From: Acinetobacter sp. ANC 3832
GTDB lineage: Bacteria > Pseudomonadota > Gammaproteobacteria > Pseudomonadales > Moraxellaceae
Reading direction: 5' to 3'
Assembly: GCF_002135415.1 (NCBI RefSeq)
Contig: NZ_NEGJ01000001.1
Span: 434,001 to 498,000, forward strand
Length of the DNA stretch: 64,000 bases
The notes under the pieces: model-generated
Told to the model about the DNA's origin: nothing
The model's input: only the letters and a program-made list of their open reading frames with translations
Databases searched by the model: none
Position numbers and translations under genes: made by a program
Shown: piece by piece, positions 49,460-60,300 of the stretch
How the letters are laid out: each line of letters starts with the position of its first letter
How positions within the stretch are numbered: position 1 is the first letter of the stretch

Positions 49460-50977
49460 TTAGCGTAGACTGATGGTGGTGTTTACACCGCCCGCATCTT
49501 GATTGTCTTCAAACCAACGACTGGTAATGGTTTTGGTCTGTGTGTAAAATTGCACAGCTTGTTTGCCATAAGGACCCAAATCACCGAGTTTAGAACCGCG
49601 TGAACCTGTGAAGCTAAAAAATGGAACAGGTACTGGAATTGGAATATTAATACCAACTTGACCAATATTGATTTTATGTTGGAATGTTCGTGCTGTTGCT
49701 CCACTTTGGGTAAATAATCCAACACCATTACCAAATGGATTGACATTAATCAGTTCAATGGCTTCGTCTAAACTATCGACACAAATAATGGCCAACACTG
49801 GACCAAAAACTTCTTCTTTATAAATCCGCATATCTGTCGTGACTTGATTAAAAATAGTCGCGCCAACAAAGTTACCTTGCTCATAGCCTTTTACTTGAAT
49901 ATGACGACCATCCAGTAATAATTCAGCCCCTTGTTCAACACCACTATTAATCAAATCAATCACACGTGCTTTTGCGCGTGGTGAAATTACAGGTCCAATA
50001 TCGGTATTCGGTTCATGCCCTGCATTGACACTTAATGTTTTAGTTTTCGTGACCAAATCATTAATCCATTGTTTGCTTTCACCAACCATGACTGCAACTG
50101 AAAGTGCCATACAACGCTGACCTGCAGCACCAAATGCAGCACCGACCAAGGCATTTAAAGTCTGTTCTTTATTGGCATCAGGCATCACAACAACATGATT
50201 TTTTGCACCCATCATGCACTGTGCACGTTTACCATGCTGACCTGCCAAATTGTAAACATGCGTACCCACTGTAGTAGAACCGACAAAAGATAAAGCTTTA
50301 ATATCTGTATGTGTACACAGCATATCGACCACTTCTTTGCCACCATGTACCACGTTCAACACACCTGCTGGAATACCAGCTTCAATTGCCAATTCAACCA
50401 ACATCATGGTTGAAAGCGGATCTTGCTCAGACGGTTTTAAAACGAAGGTGTTACCGCAAACAATCGCCATTGGGAACATCCACAATGGAATCATCGCTGG
50501 AAAATTGAAAGGTGTGATGCCTGCACAAACACCTAAAGGTTGTTGTAAAGTATAAGTATCAACACCATTAGCAACCCCTTCAACATATTCACCCATTTGT
50601 AAAGTACCGATTGAACAGGCATGTTCAACCACTTCCAACCCACGTTGAATATCACCTTCAGCATCTGCCAAGGTTTTGCCTTGTTCCGCAGTCAGTACTT
50701 GAGCAATACTTTTTGCTTGAGCACGAATTAAAGCTTGGAGCTTCAGCATAATACGCATGCGTGCTTGAATCGGTGTTTGTCTCCATCCTTCAAAAGCATT
50801 TTGTGCCGCGGCAATTGCAGCATTAACTTCATCATGTGTTGCAAAAGGCACTTGTCCAATCACTTCTTGAGTTGCGGGATTGACAATGTCATGCCACTCT
50901 TGCGTTTGTGAATCAACAAATTCACCATTAATCAGCAATTTTGCACGGCTTAATTCTATTTTCTGAATGGTATTCAT
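49460..50977 (-). CDS. mmsA: Methylmalonate-semialdehyde dehydrogenase (CoA-acylating)
   Basis: 505 residues from ATG 50977, chosen because GGAGAGG precedes it; a longer open frame upstream lacks similarity. Aldehyde dehydrogenase fold with catalytic Cys in GQRCMALSVAV and NAD site IPAGVLNVVHGG, plus SFVGSTTVGTHVY. The regular ALDH Glu base is replaced, as in CoA-dependent MMSDH. It produces propionyl-CoA from methylmalonate semialdehyde. First gene of the operon, divergent from the LysR gene. Confidence 0.95.
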   Translation of the reverse strand: MNTIQKIELSRAKLLINGEFVDSQTQEWHDIVNPATQEVIGQVPFATHDEVNAAIAAAQNAFEGWRQTPIQARMRIMLKLQALIRAQAKSIAQVLTAEQGKTLADAEGDIQRGLEVVEHACSIGTLQMGEYVEGVANGVDTYTLQQPLGVCAGITPFNFPAMIPLWMFPMAIVCGNTFVLKPSEQDPLSTMMLVELAIEAGIPAGVLNVVHGGKEVVDMLCTHTDIKALSFVGSTTVGTHVYNLAGQHGKRAQCMMGAKNHVVVMPDANKEQTLNALVGAAFGAAGQRCMALSVAVMVGESKQWINDLVTKTKTLSVNAGHEPNTDIGPVISPRAKARVIDLINSGVEQGAELLLDGRHIQVKGYEQGNFVGATIFNQVTTDMRIYKEEVFGPVLAIICVDSLDEAIELINVNPFGNGVGLFTQSGATARTFQHKINIGQVGINIPIPVPVPFFSFTGSRGSKLGDLGPYGKQAVQFYTQTKTITSRWFEDNQDAGGVNTTISLR

Positions 50978-51098
50978 GACCTCTCCATAGGCAATTTTTA
51001 TATTGATTCTTTTGCAAAACAAATACTTGAATAATAATATTTTTGTTTTGCTATAGCATGAGACTAACAAATAAAACTTTGACCACCAACGGAAATTG

Positions 51099-51126
51099 TT
51101 GCACGATGATTGTGCAATTTTGCACA
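51099..51126. promoter_or_regulatory. Putative LysR operator between mmsA and the LysR gene
   Basis: Three alternating half-sites, TTGCAC (51099), GTGCAA (51112) and TTGCAC (51120), form a perfect 16-bp palindrome TGTGCAATTTTGCACA at 51111-51126 plus a second, overlapping dyad. They lie in the 164-base divergent region, as expected for LysR regulation. Confidence 0.65.
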
Positions 51127-51141
51127 GGATGTACAAATAAG

Positions 51142-52035
51142 ATGAAAGTAGATTGGGATCATTTACACATTTTTTTAGTTTTGGCACGTGCTAAAACATT
51201 GACCAATGCAGCTCGAATCATTGGGGTTGAACACAGTACAGTGGCAAGGCGAATTCAAGCCTTAGAACTAGCTTTAGGCACACAATTATTTAAACGTGAA
51301 GCAACGGGCTATGAGTTAACCATTGAAGGAAGTGCTTTAGTCCCACGTATTGAACAAATGGAACAGGCTTTTTTACAAATAGCACAACCCCATCAACCGC
51401 TTGAAGGTCGAGTGCGCATTGGTACACCAGAAGGTTTTGGTACTGCTTTTTTAGCTACTCTTTTGGCTGAGTTTTCTCAACACTATCCTTTACTAACTAT
51501 TGATCTTATCCCTGTTCCGAAGATGATTAAGCTATCGCATCGTGAAGCCGATATTGTGATTTCGATTGATCGTCCCAAATCTGGTCCTTATATCATTACT
51601 CGATTGACTGATTATTGTTTAAAAATTTATGGCAGTAAAAGCTACTTAGCACAAAACCCACCGATTCATCATTTGGATGATTTAACTCAACATCGCTTCG
51701 TGAATTATATTGATGATTTGGTCTATAGCCCTGAACTGTATTGCTTAGAACGTCTCCCTTTACAATTAACTGCAAATTTCCGTAGTAGCAGTATTTTGGC
51801 ACAGCAAATTGCCGTGAGTGCAGGTGCAGGTCTCGCCATATTACCCAAATTTTTGACCGTAGATAAACCAGAACTAGAACAAGTGCTTGCTCAACAAGTT
51901 CGTTTTATCCATACTTTTTGGATGCTGACTTTGGTTGATTTACAACATGAACCTAGAATCAAATTAGTCTGGGACTTCTTACGTAAACAGGTCGATGTTC
52001 AACAAAATTTATTGATGGATTTAAATGCTCGTTAA
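51142..52035 (+). CDS. LysR-family regulator of the mms operon (candidate)
   Basis: 297 residues from ATG 51142 (MKVDWDHLHIF), the usual LysR length; an upstream in-frame extension is open but lacks HTH similarity. N-terminal winged HTH with FLVLARAKTLTNAARIIGVEHSTVARRIQALE; C-terminal effector-binding domain with ISIDRPKSGPYIITRL and the SAGAGLAILPKF terminal motif. Divergent to mmsA across the putative operator, so it probably controls valine/isobutyrate catabolism. Confidence 0.9.
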   Translation: MKVDWDHLHIFLVLARAKTLTNAARIIGVEHSTVARRIQALELALGTQLFKREATGYELTIEGSALVPRIEQMEQAFLQIAQPHQPLEGRVRIGTPEGFGTAFLATLLAEFSQHYPLLTIDLIPVPKMIKLSHREADIVISIDRPKSGPYIITRLTDYCLKIYGSKSYLAQNPPIHHLDDLTQHRFVNYIDDLVYSPELYCLERLPLQLTANFRSSSILAQQIAVSAGAGLAILPKFLTVDKPELEQVLAQQVRFIHTFWMLTLVDLQHEPRIKLVWDFLRKQVDVQQNLLMDLNAR

Positions 52036-52108
52036 ATATTGAAGCGCTCTCAACATATCAATTTAGGATTCATCAACTACATAGCAATTTTTATTTGAAG
52101 CGATAAAA

Positions 52109-52137
52109 AAAGCCAATCTTTAGATTGGCTTTTTTTA
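52109..52137. terminator. Bidirectional terminator between LysR gene and T1SS operon
   Basis: Stem AAAGCCAATC / GATTGGCTTT with a TTTA loop has T-runs on both strands. It closes the plus-strand LysR gene and the minus-strand type I secretion operon. Confidence 0.92.
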
Positions 52138-52154
52138 ATACAAATTAACTTGTT

Positions 52155-53411
52155 CTAACGTTCACGTAGTGCTTCTTTCGCTTTGTTGAATGGTTTCAAC
52201 AAGTATTCAATAATTGTTTTCTGACCTGTACGAATATCTACAGATGCCACCATACCTGGTGTAATAGAGAACGATTTACCTGCTTTATTCACCAACTTAT
52301 CGGTATTGGTCCGAATATAAACACGATAATAGAATTGATCTTGTTTCACTTCATCACGAATCGTATCCGGTGAAATAACCGTAACTTTACCTTCCAAACC
52401 ACCATAGATTGAATAATCATAGGCTGTGATTTTCACAAGTGCTGCCTGACCTGGATGGATAAAAGCAATATCACGAGGTGAAATACGCGCTTCAATTAAA
52501 AGCTGTTCATCAATCGGTACAATCGTCATGAGTTTACCATTTTGAGGAACAACACCACCAATCGTGGTAACTGAAATTTCTTTCACAACACCACGAACTG
52601 GGGCTTTAAAGGTAGAACGTTTGACTGAGTCAGTACGACCTGCAACGACTTGTTGAAGTGACTGAATATCAGAGTTTGCTTTCGCTAACTCTTCACGAGA
52701 TTTCACATAATAGTCATTACGCTTGTCATTAATTTGATTTTCAAAATTATTGATATCACGCTTTAAACGTAATACTTCAACTTCAGAAGCTGCACCTTTT
52801 GCAACCAATGGTTGTGTCATTTGTAATTCATTTTGAACCAATGCCAAAGCACGTTTTAAACCTGTAATCGATTCATCTAAATTAGCACGGCGTGAAGTAT
52901 ATAAGGCTGTTTCTTCTCGAACCAAATTTGGCATTACCAAAACTTCTTTCGGGAATACGATATTCGTACCATTAACTTCAGCTTCTAAACGTGCAGCTGT
53001 TGCTTGCGTTGCTAAAAGTTTAGTCTGACTTTCACCGACTTGCGACTCAAAACGGGTCGGATCGAGTTGCGCTAAAGTTTGTCCTTTCTGAACAATATCC
53101 CCTTCTTTCACATCTAATTGTGTTAACACACCGCCATCTAAAGACTGAATCGTTTGCTCTTTAGAAGATGGAATGACTTTACCTGTACCCGTTGATACTT
53201 CTTCTAATTTGAACATACATGCCCAAAGCAGAAAAACCAATAAACCGATCGCTATAATCCAAATCACAAAAGTAGATTTAGGTAATGGCGGTTCTGAAAA
53301 ACTCATTGCAGATGGATTGGTTGGGCGATGTAAAATATCTGGCGCAACTTCGCTTTGAGCTTGAGGCTTAGCTTGTTCTGGCAGTTTTTGTTCTTGTTGT
53401 TCTTGGCTCAT
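52155..53411 (-). CDS. Type I secretion periplasmic adaptor, HlyD family
   Basis: 418 residues from ATG 53411, preceded by GGAGGAG; an in-frame ATG at 53429 lies before the site. A cytoplasmic Gln/Pro-rich tail is followed by a membrane helix (FVIWIIAIGLLVFLLWACMFKL), a biotinyl-lipoyl-like domain, long helical hairpin and the C-terminal beta-barrel with the TIGGVVPQNGKLMTIVP motif. It bridges the LapB-like exporter and TolC-like pore. It begins one base after the exporter stop. Confidence 0.93.
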   Translation of the reverse strand: MSQEQQEQKLPEQAKPQAQSEVAPDILHRPTNPSAMSFSEPPLPKSTFVIWIIAIGLLVFLLWACMFKLEEVSTGTGKVIPSSKEQTIQSLDGGVLTQLDVKEGDIVQKGQTLAQLDPTRFESQVGESQTKLLATQATAARLEAEVNGTNIVFPKEVLVMPNLVREETALYTSRRANLDESITGLKRALALVQNELQMTQPLVAKGAASEVEVLRLKRDINNFENQINDKRNDYYVKSREELAKANSDIQSLQQVVAGRTDSVKRSTFKAPVRGVVKEISVTTIGGVVPQNGKLMTIVPIDEQLLIEARISPRDIAFIHPGQAALVKITAYDYSIYGGLEGKVTVISPDTIRDEVKQDQFYYRVYIRTNTDKLVNKAGKSFSITPGMVASVDIRTGQKTIIEYLLKPFNKAKEALRER

Positions 53412-53412
53412 G

Positions 53413-55539
53413 CTAAGCTCCTCCTGCATTTGGCTGATTACCAGGATTTAATATTGCATCACGCGGGCCATCTTTTACGATTTTACCGTCATGAATCACA
53501 ATAATACGATCCACCAGTTGCAAAACAGCAGGTCGATGGGTAGCAACAACCAAAGTACGATGTCCTAACCAATCTTTTAAATGATGAATTAATAGTTTCT
53601 CAGATACATCATCAATAGATGCAGTCGGTTCATCCAAAAGTACAATATTAGGATTACGCAACAATAAACGCGTCAAAAGTAATGCTTGGCGTTGACCGCC
53701 TGAGAAGCCCATACCACCTTCAAGCACTAAATGATCTAAACCTTCTTTCTTCTGCTCAACAATTTCTAAAGCATTGGTAATTTTTAACGCACGAACAATT
53801 TCTTGATCTGTCGCTAAAGGAGCACCCAACGTTAAGTTTTCACGAATCGTACCAAAGAATAACATTGCATTTTGATTCAATAATCCCATATCTCGACGGA
53901 GATCATCAGGATCAAGCAATGATTGATCAATACCATCTAAGCTAATTTTACCTTGCACAGGTAATTGCATACCCGAAAGTAACTGTAATAATGTAGATTT
54001 ACCTGCACCATTACGACCAAGGATTGCAACTTTTTCACCTGCACGAATTTTCAATTGCGGCAAAATAAGAGATGGACGTGGATCTTCATCACTATATTTA
54101 AATACCACACCTTTAAACTCATAATCCCCAGTAATCACTTTACGGTGAATCAACTGAGCACGATCAGGACGATCGACAGGTTTTTTCATTAACTCGTCTA
54201 GACCTTCTTTCGCGACTTTCGCTTGTTGCCAACGACCTAATACGCCTGTAATTTGCGAAATAGGTGCCAACATACGTGAAGATAAAATTGAACAAGCAAC
54301 TAATGCACCCGTCGTCATATCGCCTTTCATTACAGCAAAACAACCCACCAAAACGACAATTGCATAGGTCAAACCTTGGATTTTTTGTGTCCAAGCATTT
54401 AACCAGCCTGTGATCTTTCTTTGACGCATACTAATGTCAGCAGATACTTCATTCATGTGATTCCATTGATTTTGGAATCGAGCTTCAGCACGTAACAACT
54501 TAATATCTTCAATACCTTGTACAGCTTCGACCAAAATTGCATTACGAATCGAAGATTCACGCATCCCCTCTTTCGCCAATTGCGCAAGTTTTTTCTGCGC
54601 CATAAAACCAGGAATCAACATCAATGGAACAACAAGGAGCATCACCCAAAAAATGTTGCCACCAATGATCCAGAAGATCACGAGGAATAAGAAGAAGAAT
54701 GGTAAATCTGCGACAGCACTAATGGTTGTAGACGTTACAAGTTCACGTACACCTTCTAACTCACGGATTTGTGAAATAAAAGAGCCTGTAGATTTTGAAC
54801 GATCTTTATTACGAATACGTAAAGCATGTCCAAATACCCGGTCAGAAATTTTTAAATCTGCACGCTTACCAATAATATCGGAAAGATAAACACGTGCAAT
54901 TCGTAAAGCGAATTCAAAAACGGCTGCAATCAGTACACCACCCGCTAGAACCCATAATGTTGGTTCAGATTGGGATGGTACAACTCGGTCATAAACCTGC
55001 ATGGAAAAGATAATGGTCGCTAATGCCAAAATATTGGCCATCATGGAAGCGACCATAATATCGGTATAGCGTTTCCAGTCTTTTAAGACGATGTCCCAAA
55101 ACCAGCTTTTCTCATAGGGCTTAATATATTCATCCACACGAGCATCAGGCACTGACGTCTCTGGTCTAAATATATACACTTGCTTCGCATTGGCTTTTAA
55201 CTCTTGTACGTTAAAAGTCTGTGAAAGTCCTTGATCACCGCTAAGTTGTAGACTTGCATTACCTTGAAGATCTACTTTTTCAATGACAGCAACTTGCCCA
55301 TCATTAAATTCGACAACGACAGGTAAACGCCATGGATTTAATGCATCAACCGTAAAGTCTGCTTTACGAACATTTAATCCCATCTGACGTGTCATAATCG
55401 CAAGTAGATCATCAACGTTTTGATATTTGTTCCAATCTAATTGTAATCGTATCTGCTCTTCAGAAGGCTGTATGCGATAATGCTGTGCAACCGTAATGAG
55501 AGCTTGCAGCCAAGGCTGATAATCTAGTGTTTTATTCAT
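53413..55539 (-). CDS. Type I secretion ABC exporter (LapB-type, with C39-like N-terminal domain)
   Basis: 708 residues. The first ~130 residues form a C39-peptidase-like domain lacking the catalytic Cys/His, which serves to bind RTX substrates rather than cut a leader. Six membrane helices (~155-430) precede the NBD with Walker A GRNGAGKST (508-516) and FSGGQ (612-616). Walker B is VLLDEP. Very similar in layout to LapB of Pseudomonas. It overlaps the TolC-like gene by four bases, so translation is coupled. Confidence 0.95.
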   Translation of the reverse strand: MNKTLDYQPWLQALITVAQHYRIQPSEEQIRLQLDWNKYQNVDDLLAIMTRQMGLNVRKADFTVDALNPWRLPVVVEFNDGQVAVIEKVDLQGNASLQLSGDQGLSQTFNVQELKANAKQVYIFRPETSVPDARVDEYIKPYEKSWFWDIVLKDWKRYTDIMVASMMANILALATIIFSMQVYDRVVPSQSEPTLWVLAGGVLIAAVFEFALRIARVYLSDIIGKRADLKISDRVFGHALRIRNKDRSKSTGSFISQIRELEGVRELVTSTTISAVADLPFFFLFLVIFWIIGGNIFWVMLLVVPLMLIPGFMAQKKLAQLAKEGMRESSIRNAILVEAVQGIEDIKLLRAEARFQNQWNHMNEVSADISMRQRKITGWLNAWTQKIQGLTYAIVVLVGCFAVMKGDMTTGALVACSILSSRMLAPISQITGVLGRWQQAKVAKEGLDELMKKPVDRPDRAQLIHRKVITGDYEFKGVVFKYSDEDPRPSLILPQLKIRAGEKVAILGRNGAGKSTLLQLLSGMQLPVQGKISLDGIDQSLLDPDDLRRDMGLLNQNAMLFFGTIRENLTLGAPLATDQEIVRALKITNALEIVEQKKEGLDHLVLEGGMGFSGGQRQALLLTRLLLRNPNIVLLDEPTASIDDVSEKLLIHHLKDWLGHRTLVVATHRPAVLQLVDRIIVIHDGKIVKDGPRDAILNPGNQPNAGGA

Positions 55540-57095
55540 GGCTGAACTTCAAACCCTTGAATTTTAGTATTATTTAAATGATATATTTCTCTACTTTTGC
55601 CCGTCACATTGATATACACAGCAATGGTGTCATAAATATCAAAGCGAGCTGATTCTCTTTCTGATCTTGAACTATGATATGACTGTTCTGAGCTTAATAA
55701 ATCTAAAATAGAGCGTTTGCCTAGTTTGTATTGTTCTTCGTAAAGTTCTCTTGTTTTGCCAGTAGAACGTTCGCGATCTAATAAAACCCAAATTTGTTTG
55801 TCTGTATTCTCAATATTTTCTCGAGCTGTTCTGGTCGCATCTAAAATATTTAAATACGTCGCATTGAGTTTTGATCTCGCAGCTTGTTCTGCAAAGCCAG
55901 CCGCTTTTACTTGAGACCCGACAGCCCCTCCTTGATAAAAGTTACTCGACATCGAAACAGAAATTGAACTATCAGTATCGTTTTCTACGCCAGTATTTGG
56001 ATTAATCCCATTTAATGCTTTATTCACAGATCCAACCAAAGAAATGGTTGGGTAACGACTGAGCTCTGTTTGTTTTTTCTGACTTTTTGCAACATCAATT
56101 TCAGCTTTCGCTGCAATCATGGATGGAATGGTATTCATGGATGGAACATCATATAAACCCGACTTATTCACCAACTCATCTGGTACAGTAAAATCAGTTT
56201 GGCTCACATCAATACCCAATAATGTTTTTATTTTTTGCTCTTCTTGTTTTAAGAAATTTTGTTGTGCAATTAAATAGGATTTTGAATATTCTACATAACT
56301 CTGTGCTTGCACTGGATCGGCATTACTGCTAATCCCTGCATTTGCTCTGAGTCGTGCAATATCATACAAGCGTGTTACACCAACCACTTGATCTTGTGCA
56401 ATTTTAACCAGTGCTCTATATTTCAAAAGCCCTAAAATTGCGCGAGATGTTTGCGCTGAAATATCATCAATACTCAATAAAACATTGGCTTGTTCAGCCG
56501 TCATTTTATTCTTTTGTGTATCTACGCTTGATTTAACCTTACCGAAATCATAGAGCAACTGACTCGCTTGCATGGTATACACCTGACGCCCACGATCACT
56601 CGCAGTAAAGTCACCTGTATTCATTCCTGCACTCAGTTGCGGATAATAACCCGCTTTTGCTACATCAATATTGGCATTTTGAGAGGCCAAAGTTGCAATC
56701 GATTGAGCAATATTCGGATTCCGTTTTACTGCGATTTGTACAGCTTCGTCAATACTCAACACTCTTTGTTGTGCAACATTATTAGGCGTTGTTGAAAGAC
56801 CTTCTGTATACAAATTTTTTAAAGAGGCTTTTTGTCCCACGACAGCAGATGAGCGAATCACAGGAAGTTCTTCTAAGTCTCCTTGTGGTTCAAATTGGAA
56901 GTTGGACAACTCTTGCATCTGAGCAGTCGTATACGACTGATCTTCTTTAGGTTTAATTAAACTCTGCACACCATTTGTAAAACTTTTCAAATAACTTTGT
57001 TCTTGTGCATATACGGAGGTATGAATACATACGGTTAGACCGACTAATGTACTTAAACTTTTGAAAGAAATAGATGGCTTTTTAGCTTTACACAT
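55536..57095 (-). CDS. TolC-family outer membrane protein (LapE-like)
   Basis: 519 residues from ATG 57095; the TTG two codons upstream is less likely. Signal peptide ends VYAQEQ. The mature protein has the repeated OEP helical barrel: RNPNIAQSIATLAS and, 200 residues on, the second repeat region with GINPNTGVEND. It forms the outer-membrane pore of the type I system. It lies at the head of the lapE-lapB-lapC-like unit, 250 bases after the adhesin terminator. Confidence 0.94.
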   Translation of the reverse strand: MCKAKKPSISFKSLSTLVGLTVCIHTSVYAQEQSYLKSFTNGVQSLIKPKEDQSYTTAQMQELSNFQFEPQGDLEELPVIRSSAVVGQKASLKNLYTEGLSTTPNNVAQQRVLSIDEAVQIAVKRNPNIAQSIATLASQNANIDVAKAGYYPQLSAGMNTGDFTASDRGRQVYTMQASQLLYDFGKVKSSVDTQKNKMTAEQANVLLSIDDISAQTSRAILGLLKYRALVKIAQDQVVGVTRLYDIARLRANAGISSNADPVQAQSYVEYSKSYLIAQQNFLKQEEQKIKTLLGIDVSQTDFTVPDELVNKSGLYDVPSMNTIPSMIAAKAEIDVAKSQKKQTELSRYPTISLVGSVNKALNGINPNTGVENDTDSSISVSMSSNFYQGGAVGSQVKAAGFAEQAARSKLNATYLNILDATRTARENIENTDKQIWVLLDRERSTGKTRELYEEQYKLGKRSILDLLSSEQSYHSSRSERESARFDIYDTIAVYINVTGKSREIYHLNNTKIQGFEVQP

Positions 57096-57294
57096 TCGCA
57101 AACTGCACCTAGAAATAGCTTTTAATTAATTCTCAGCATTCGATTTATTTTAAATTTTCCTATACGGGAATTTCTATTCTGACACTATATTAAATTCCAG
57201 CAAATCATACTTTTGCTTTTATCGTATTGAACAACATTGATTAAATTTGATTCTACACTAGAACTATATGTATCTAAACATAAATTTAGAAAAT

Positions 57295-57323
57295 AAAAAA
57301 GAGAGTCGTAACTCTCTTTTTTT
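57295..57323 (-). terminator. Terminator of the 57349 adhesin gene
   Basis: Stem AAAGAGAGT / ACTCTCTTT with a CGTA loop and minus-strand T-tract lies 30 bases past the stop. It separates the adhesin from the secretion genes, so these may have their own promoter. Confidence 0.9.
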
Positions 57324-57348
57324 AAAAATAACAAAGATTATGTCAAGA

Positions 57349-60300
57349 TTAGAAAACTAGGTGATTACCTTGTAATAAATCATCCAAATTCAAGTGATTA
57401 TTCTGAAGAATCACAAGCTCTTGAGGAGTATATTGAGCACCTTTACCGTCAAGATCAATTTTCACGATAGAGTTATTACCATCTTGCTCTACAGTGACAT
57501 ATTGGCTGATCGTTTGAGCTGTTACACCTTTACCGCTTAACAGTGATTGAATATCAATTTTATCACCTTCAGCTTTCGAGAAATCAGTCCATGTATCACC
57601 ATGACCTGACACTGAATTAAGTGCAGTAAATTTAACGATATCTGCACCAGCACCCATTTGAAGTACATGCATAACAGAATCAGCAGTAAAAGTATCAGCA
57701 CCTGCAGAGCCCTGAATTGTTTGTTCGAAAGCAATATTCAAATGTGCAGTCGCTGTTTCGCCATTGCTATTGGTTACTTTATAAACAAAGTCTTCAGTTC
57801 CCGCTGCACTCGATTTCTGTGCATAACTATATGTACCGTCTGCTTGAATCGTTAATGACCCAAATAAACCTTGAACTGTTGTTCCAGAAGTTGCTACAGC
57901 TTTAAACGTTGCACCACCATCAGTAGAAATTGATAATTTGCTACCAATACCAAGTGCATCAATATTTGCAGTTTCAACACCTACACCAGTGAAAATGTTA
58001 CCTGAAGCAGTACCATTATTATTGACAGTCCAACTGTCATGGTTTTGAGTAGTCACTTGAATTGATGTGTCGTAATTCGATGACCAGCCACCCCATCCAG
58101 TTGAAGTATTAAAGTTCACACGGTATTGGCCAGCTTCGGTTACTTTTACTTCAGCACTTAACAGCTCATTACCACTGTTAACACTATTAGAGAAAGTTGA
58201 ATTAAAGTATTTAGAACCATTTGCACCCGTTACATTTTCCCATTGACCTGTTTTGTCATTGTATTTCTGTAACTGCCATTTAAATGTCGTATCATCAGGA
58301 TCTTGAGTGGTAGAGTACTGACCACCAAATAAAGATTTCGCAAATGCAGCTTTAAATGCAACTTTAATGGTTGATTCTGAGTTTGCATCTACTTTAAATA
58401 TATTTGAAGTAACAGCTGCAGACTTATTAAATGATGTGCAAATTGTTCCTGAATTTACAGATGACTGGCTTGTTGTTTGAACCAAAGTAGATTTAACAAC
58501 ATCAAAATCATTATATAGATGTAACATCGTACCTGATTTCGAAGGATCCGTTGGATCCCACTCTACTTTCACTTCATCAGAACCAATTTGAACATATACT
58601 TTTGCTTGTGATGTATTACCCGCTTGGTCTTTAATCGTATAGCTGAAAGCATCTACTTTACCAACAACACTTGCATCTTTATTTGGTGTATATGAATAAG
58701 AACCATCCGCTTTAATCAGCATTGTTCCAAATTTACCTACCAAAGTTGTTGAACCAGTCGCAGATACATCAACCGATTTACCGTCAGAATTGATAATTTT
58801 CGTAACAGTTGTTCCAGCAGTAGTTACGTCATCAGACATTACATTACCAGAAACAACATTGGCTTTCAGTGCTTCTAAATTTGCAGATTTTGTTACAGTA
58901 TCATATGTAACATTTAAGCTATTTACAGAAAGGAAGCTAAATAATGTTAAGTCTTCAGCAATGATCTTATAATTACCTTGTGCTAAATCACCTGTTTTAA
59001 TGCGTGCTTGCTCAGGGAAAAATAAGAAGAACTTATTGAATAAGCCAACATCTGTATTTGATGCAACTTTTTCCCAATTCCCTTTATCATTTTGCTTATA
59101 AAGCGTTACTTTCACTGCATCAAACAATGATGCAAAACCAAAATTCGTTGCTTTAATGTCAACATTGGTTTTTTGTGTATCACCAACATTAAAGTTAATT
59201 TCAGTCGCGTTACAGCCAAGTATAGGAATACCAAGGAATTTAAATACCGAACCGAAAGACTTGGTTTCTGTGTATTTAGAACTCGTTGTTGTGAAACCAA
59301 GATCAATATCTGCATGTACTACATCATTATTTGCTTGTAATAACATTGGTGCATTTACTGATTTAGGAACACTTGTATTACCCGCAGCATCTGTACCCGT
59401 AACATTTACAAGCTGACCTGCACCATATACTTTACCAAGATCTACAGTAAACTTACCATCTGCTCCTGTAGTTGCTCGCCCAATCACATTGCCATTTACA
59501 TCTTTAACTTCTATTTGTGCATTTGGTTCTGAAGTACCCGTAACTTGTGTTCCTTGACTATTAAATGCCAAATTATTGACTTCAGGAGCTGTAATATCTG
59601 GCGCATGAACAGGTGCATCTGGAGATTTATTACCTGCTACATCCGTTGCATTTACTGTTAAATCTTCACCATTTGCTTGTTTAGGTGCGACTGTTACTGC
59701 AAAATTACCACTCGCATCAGCCGTACCCGTACCAATCACGTGACCTGTAGGATCTTTAACCTCAACTTTGGAGTTCGGTTCCGCTTTACCTGTAACCGTT
59801 GTACCGCCATTAACTACTGCAAGATCAGTAGGTACATCTGGTGCAGTAATATCCGGCGCATGAACAGGTGCATCTGGAGATTTATTACCAGAAGCATCTG
59901 TTGCATTTACTGTTAAATCTTCACCATTTGCCTGTTTAGGCGAGACTGTCACCGCAAAATTACCGCTCGCATCAGTCGTACCTGTACCAATCACTTGACC
60001 AGCAGGATCTTTAACTTCAACTTTAGAGTTCGGTTCTGCTTTACCTGTAACAGTTGTACCACCATCAACTACTGCAAGATTAGTAGGTGCATTCGGTGCT
60101 GTAATATCTGGTGCATGAACAGGCGCATCTGGAGATTTATTACCAGATGCATCTGTTGCATTTACAGCTAAATCTTCACCATTTGCTTGTTTAGGCGCTA
60201 CTGTCACCGCAAAGTTACCACTCGCATCAGTCGTGCCTGTACCAATCACTTGACCAGTAGGATCTTTGACCTCAACTTTCGAGTTCGGTTCCGCTTTACC

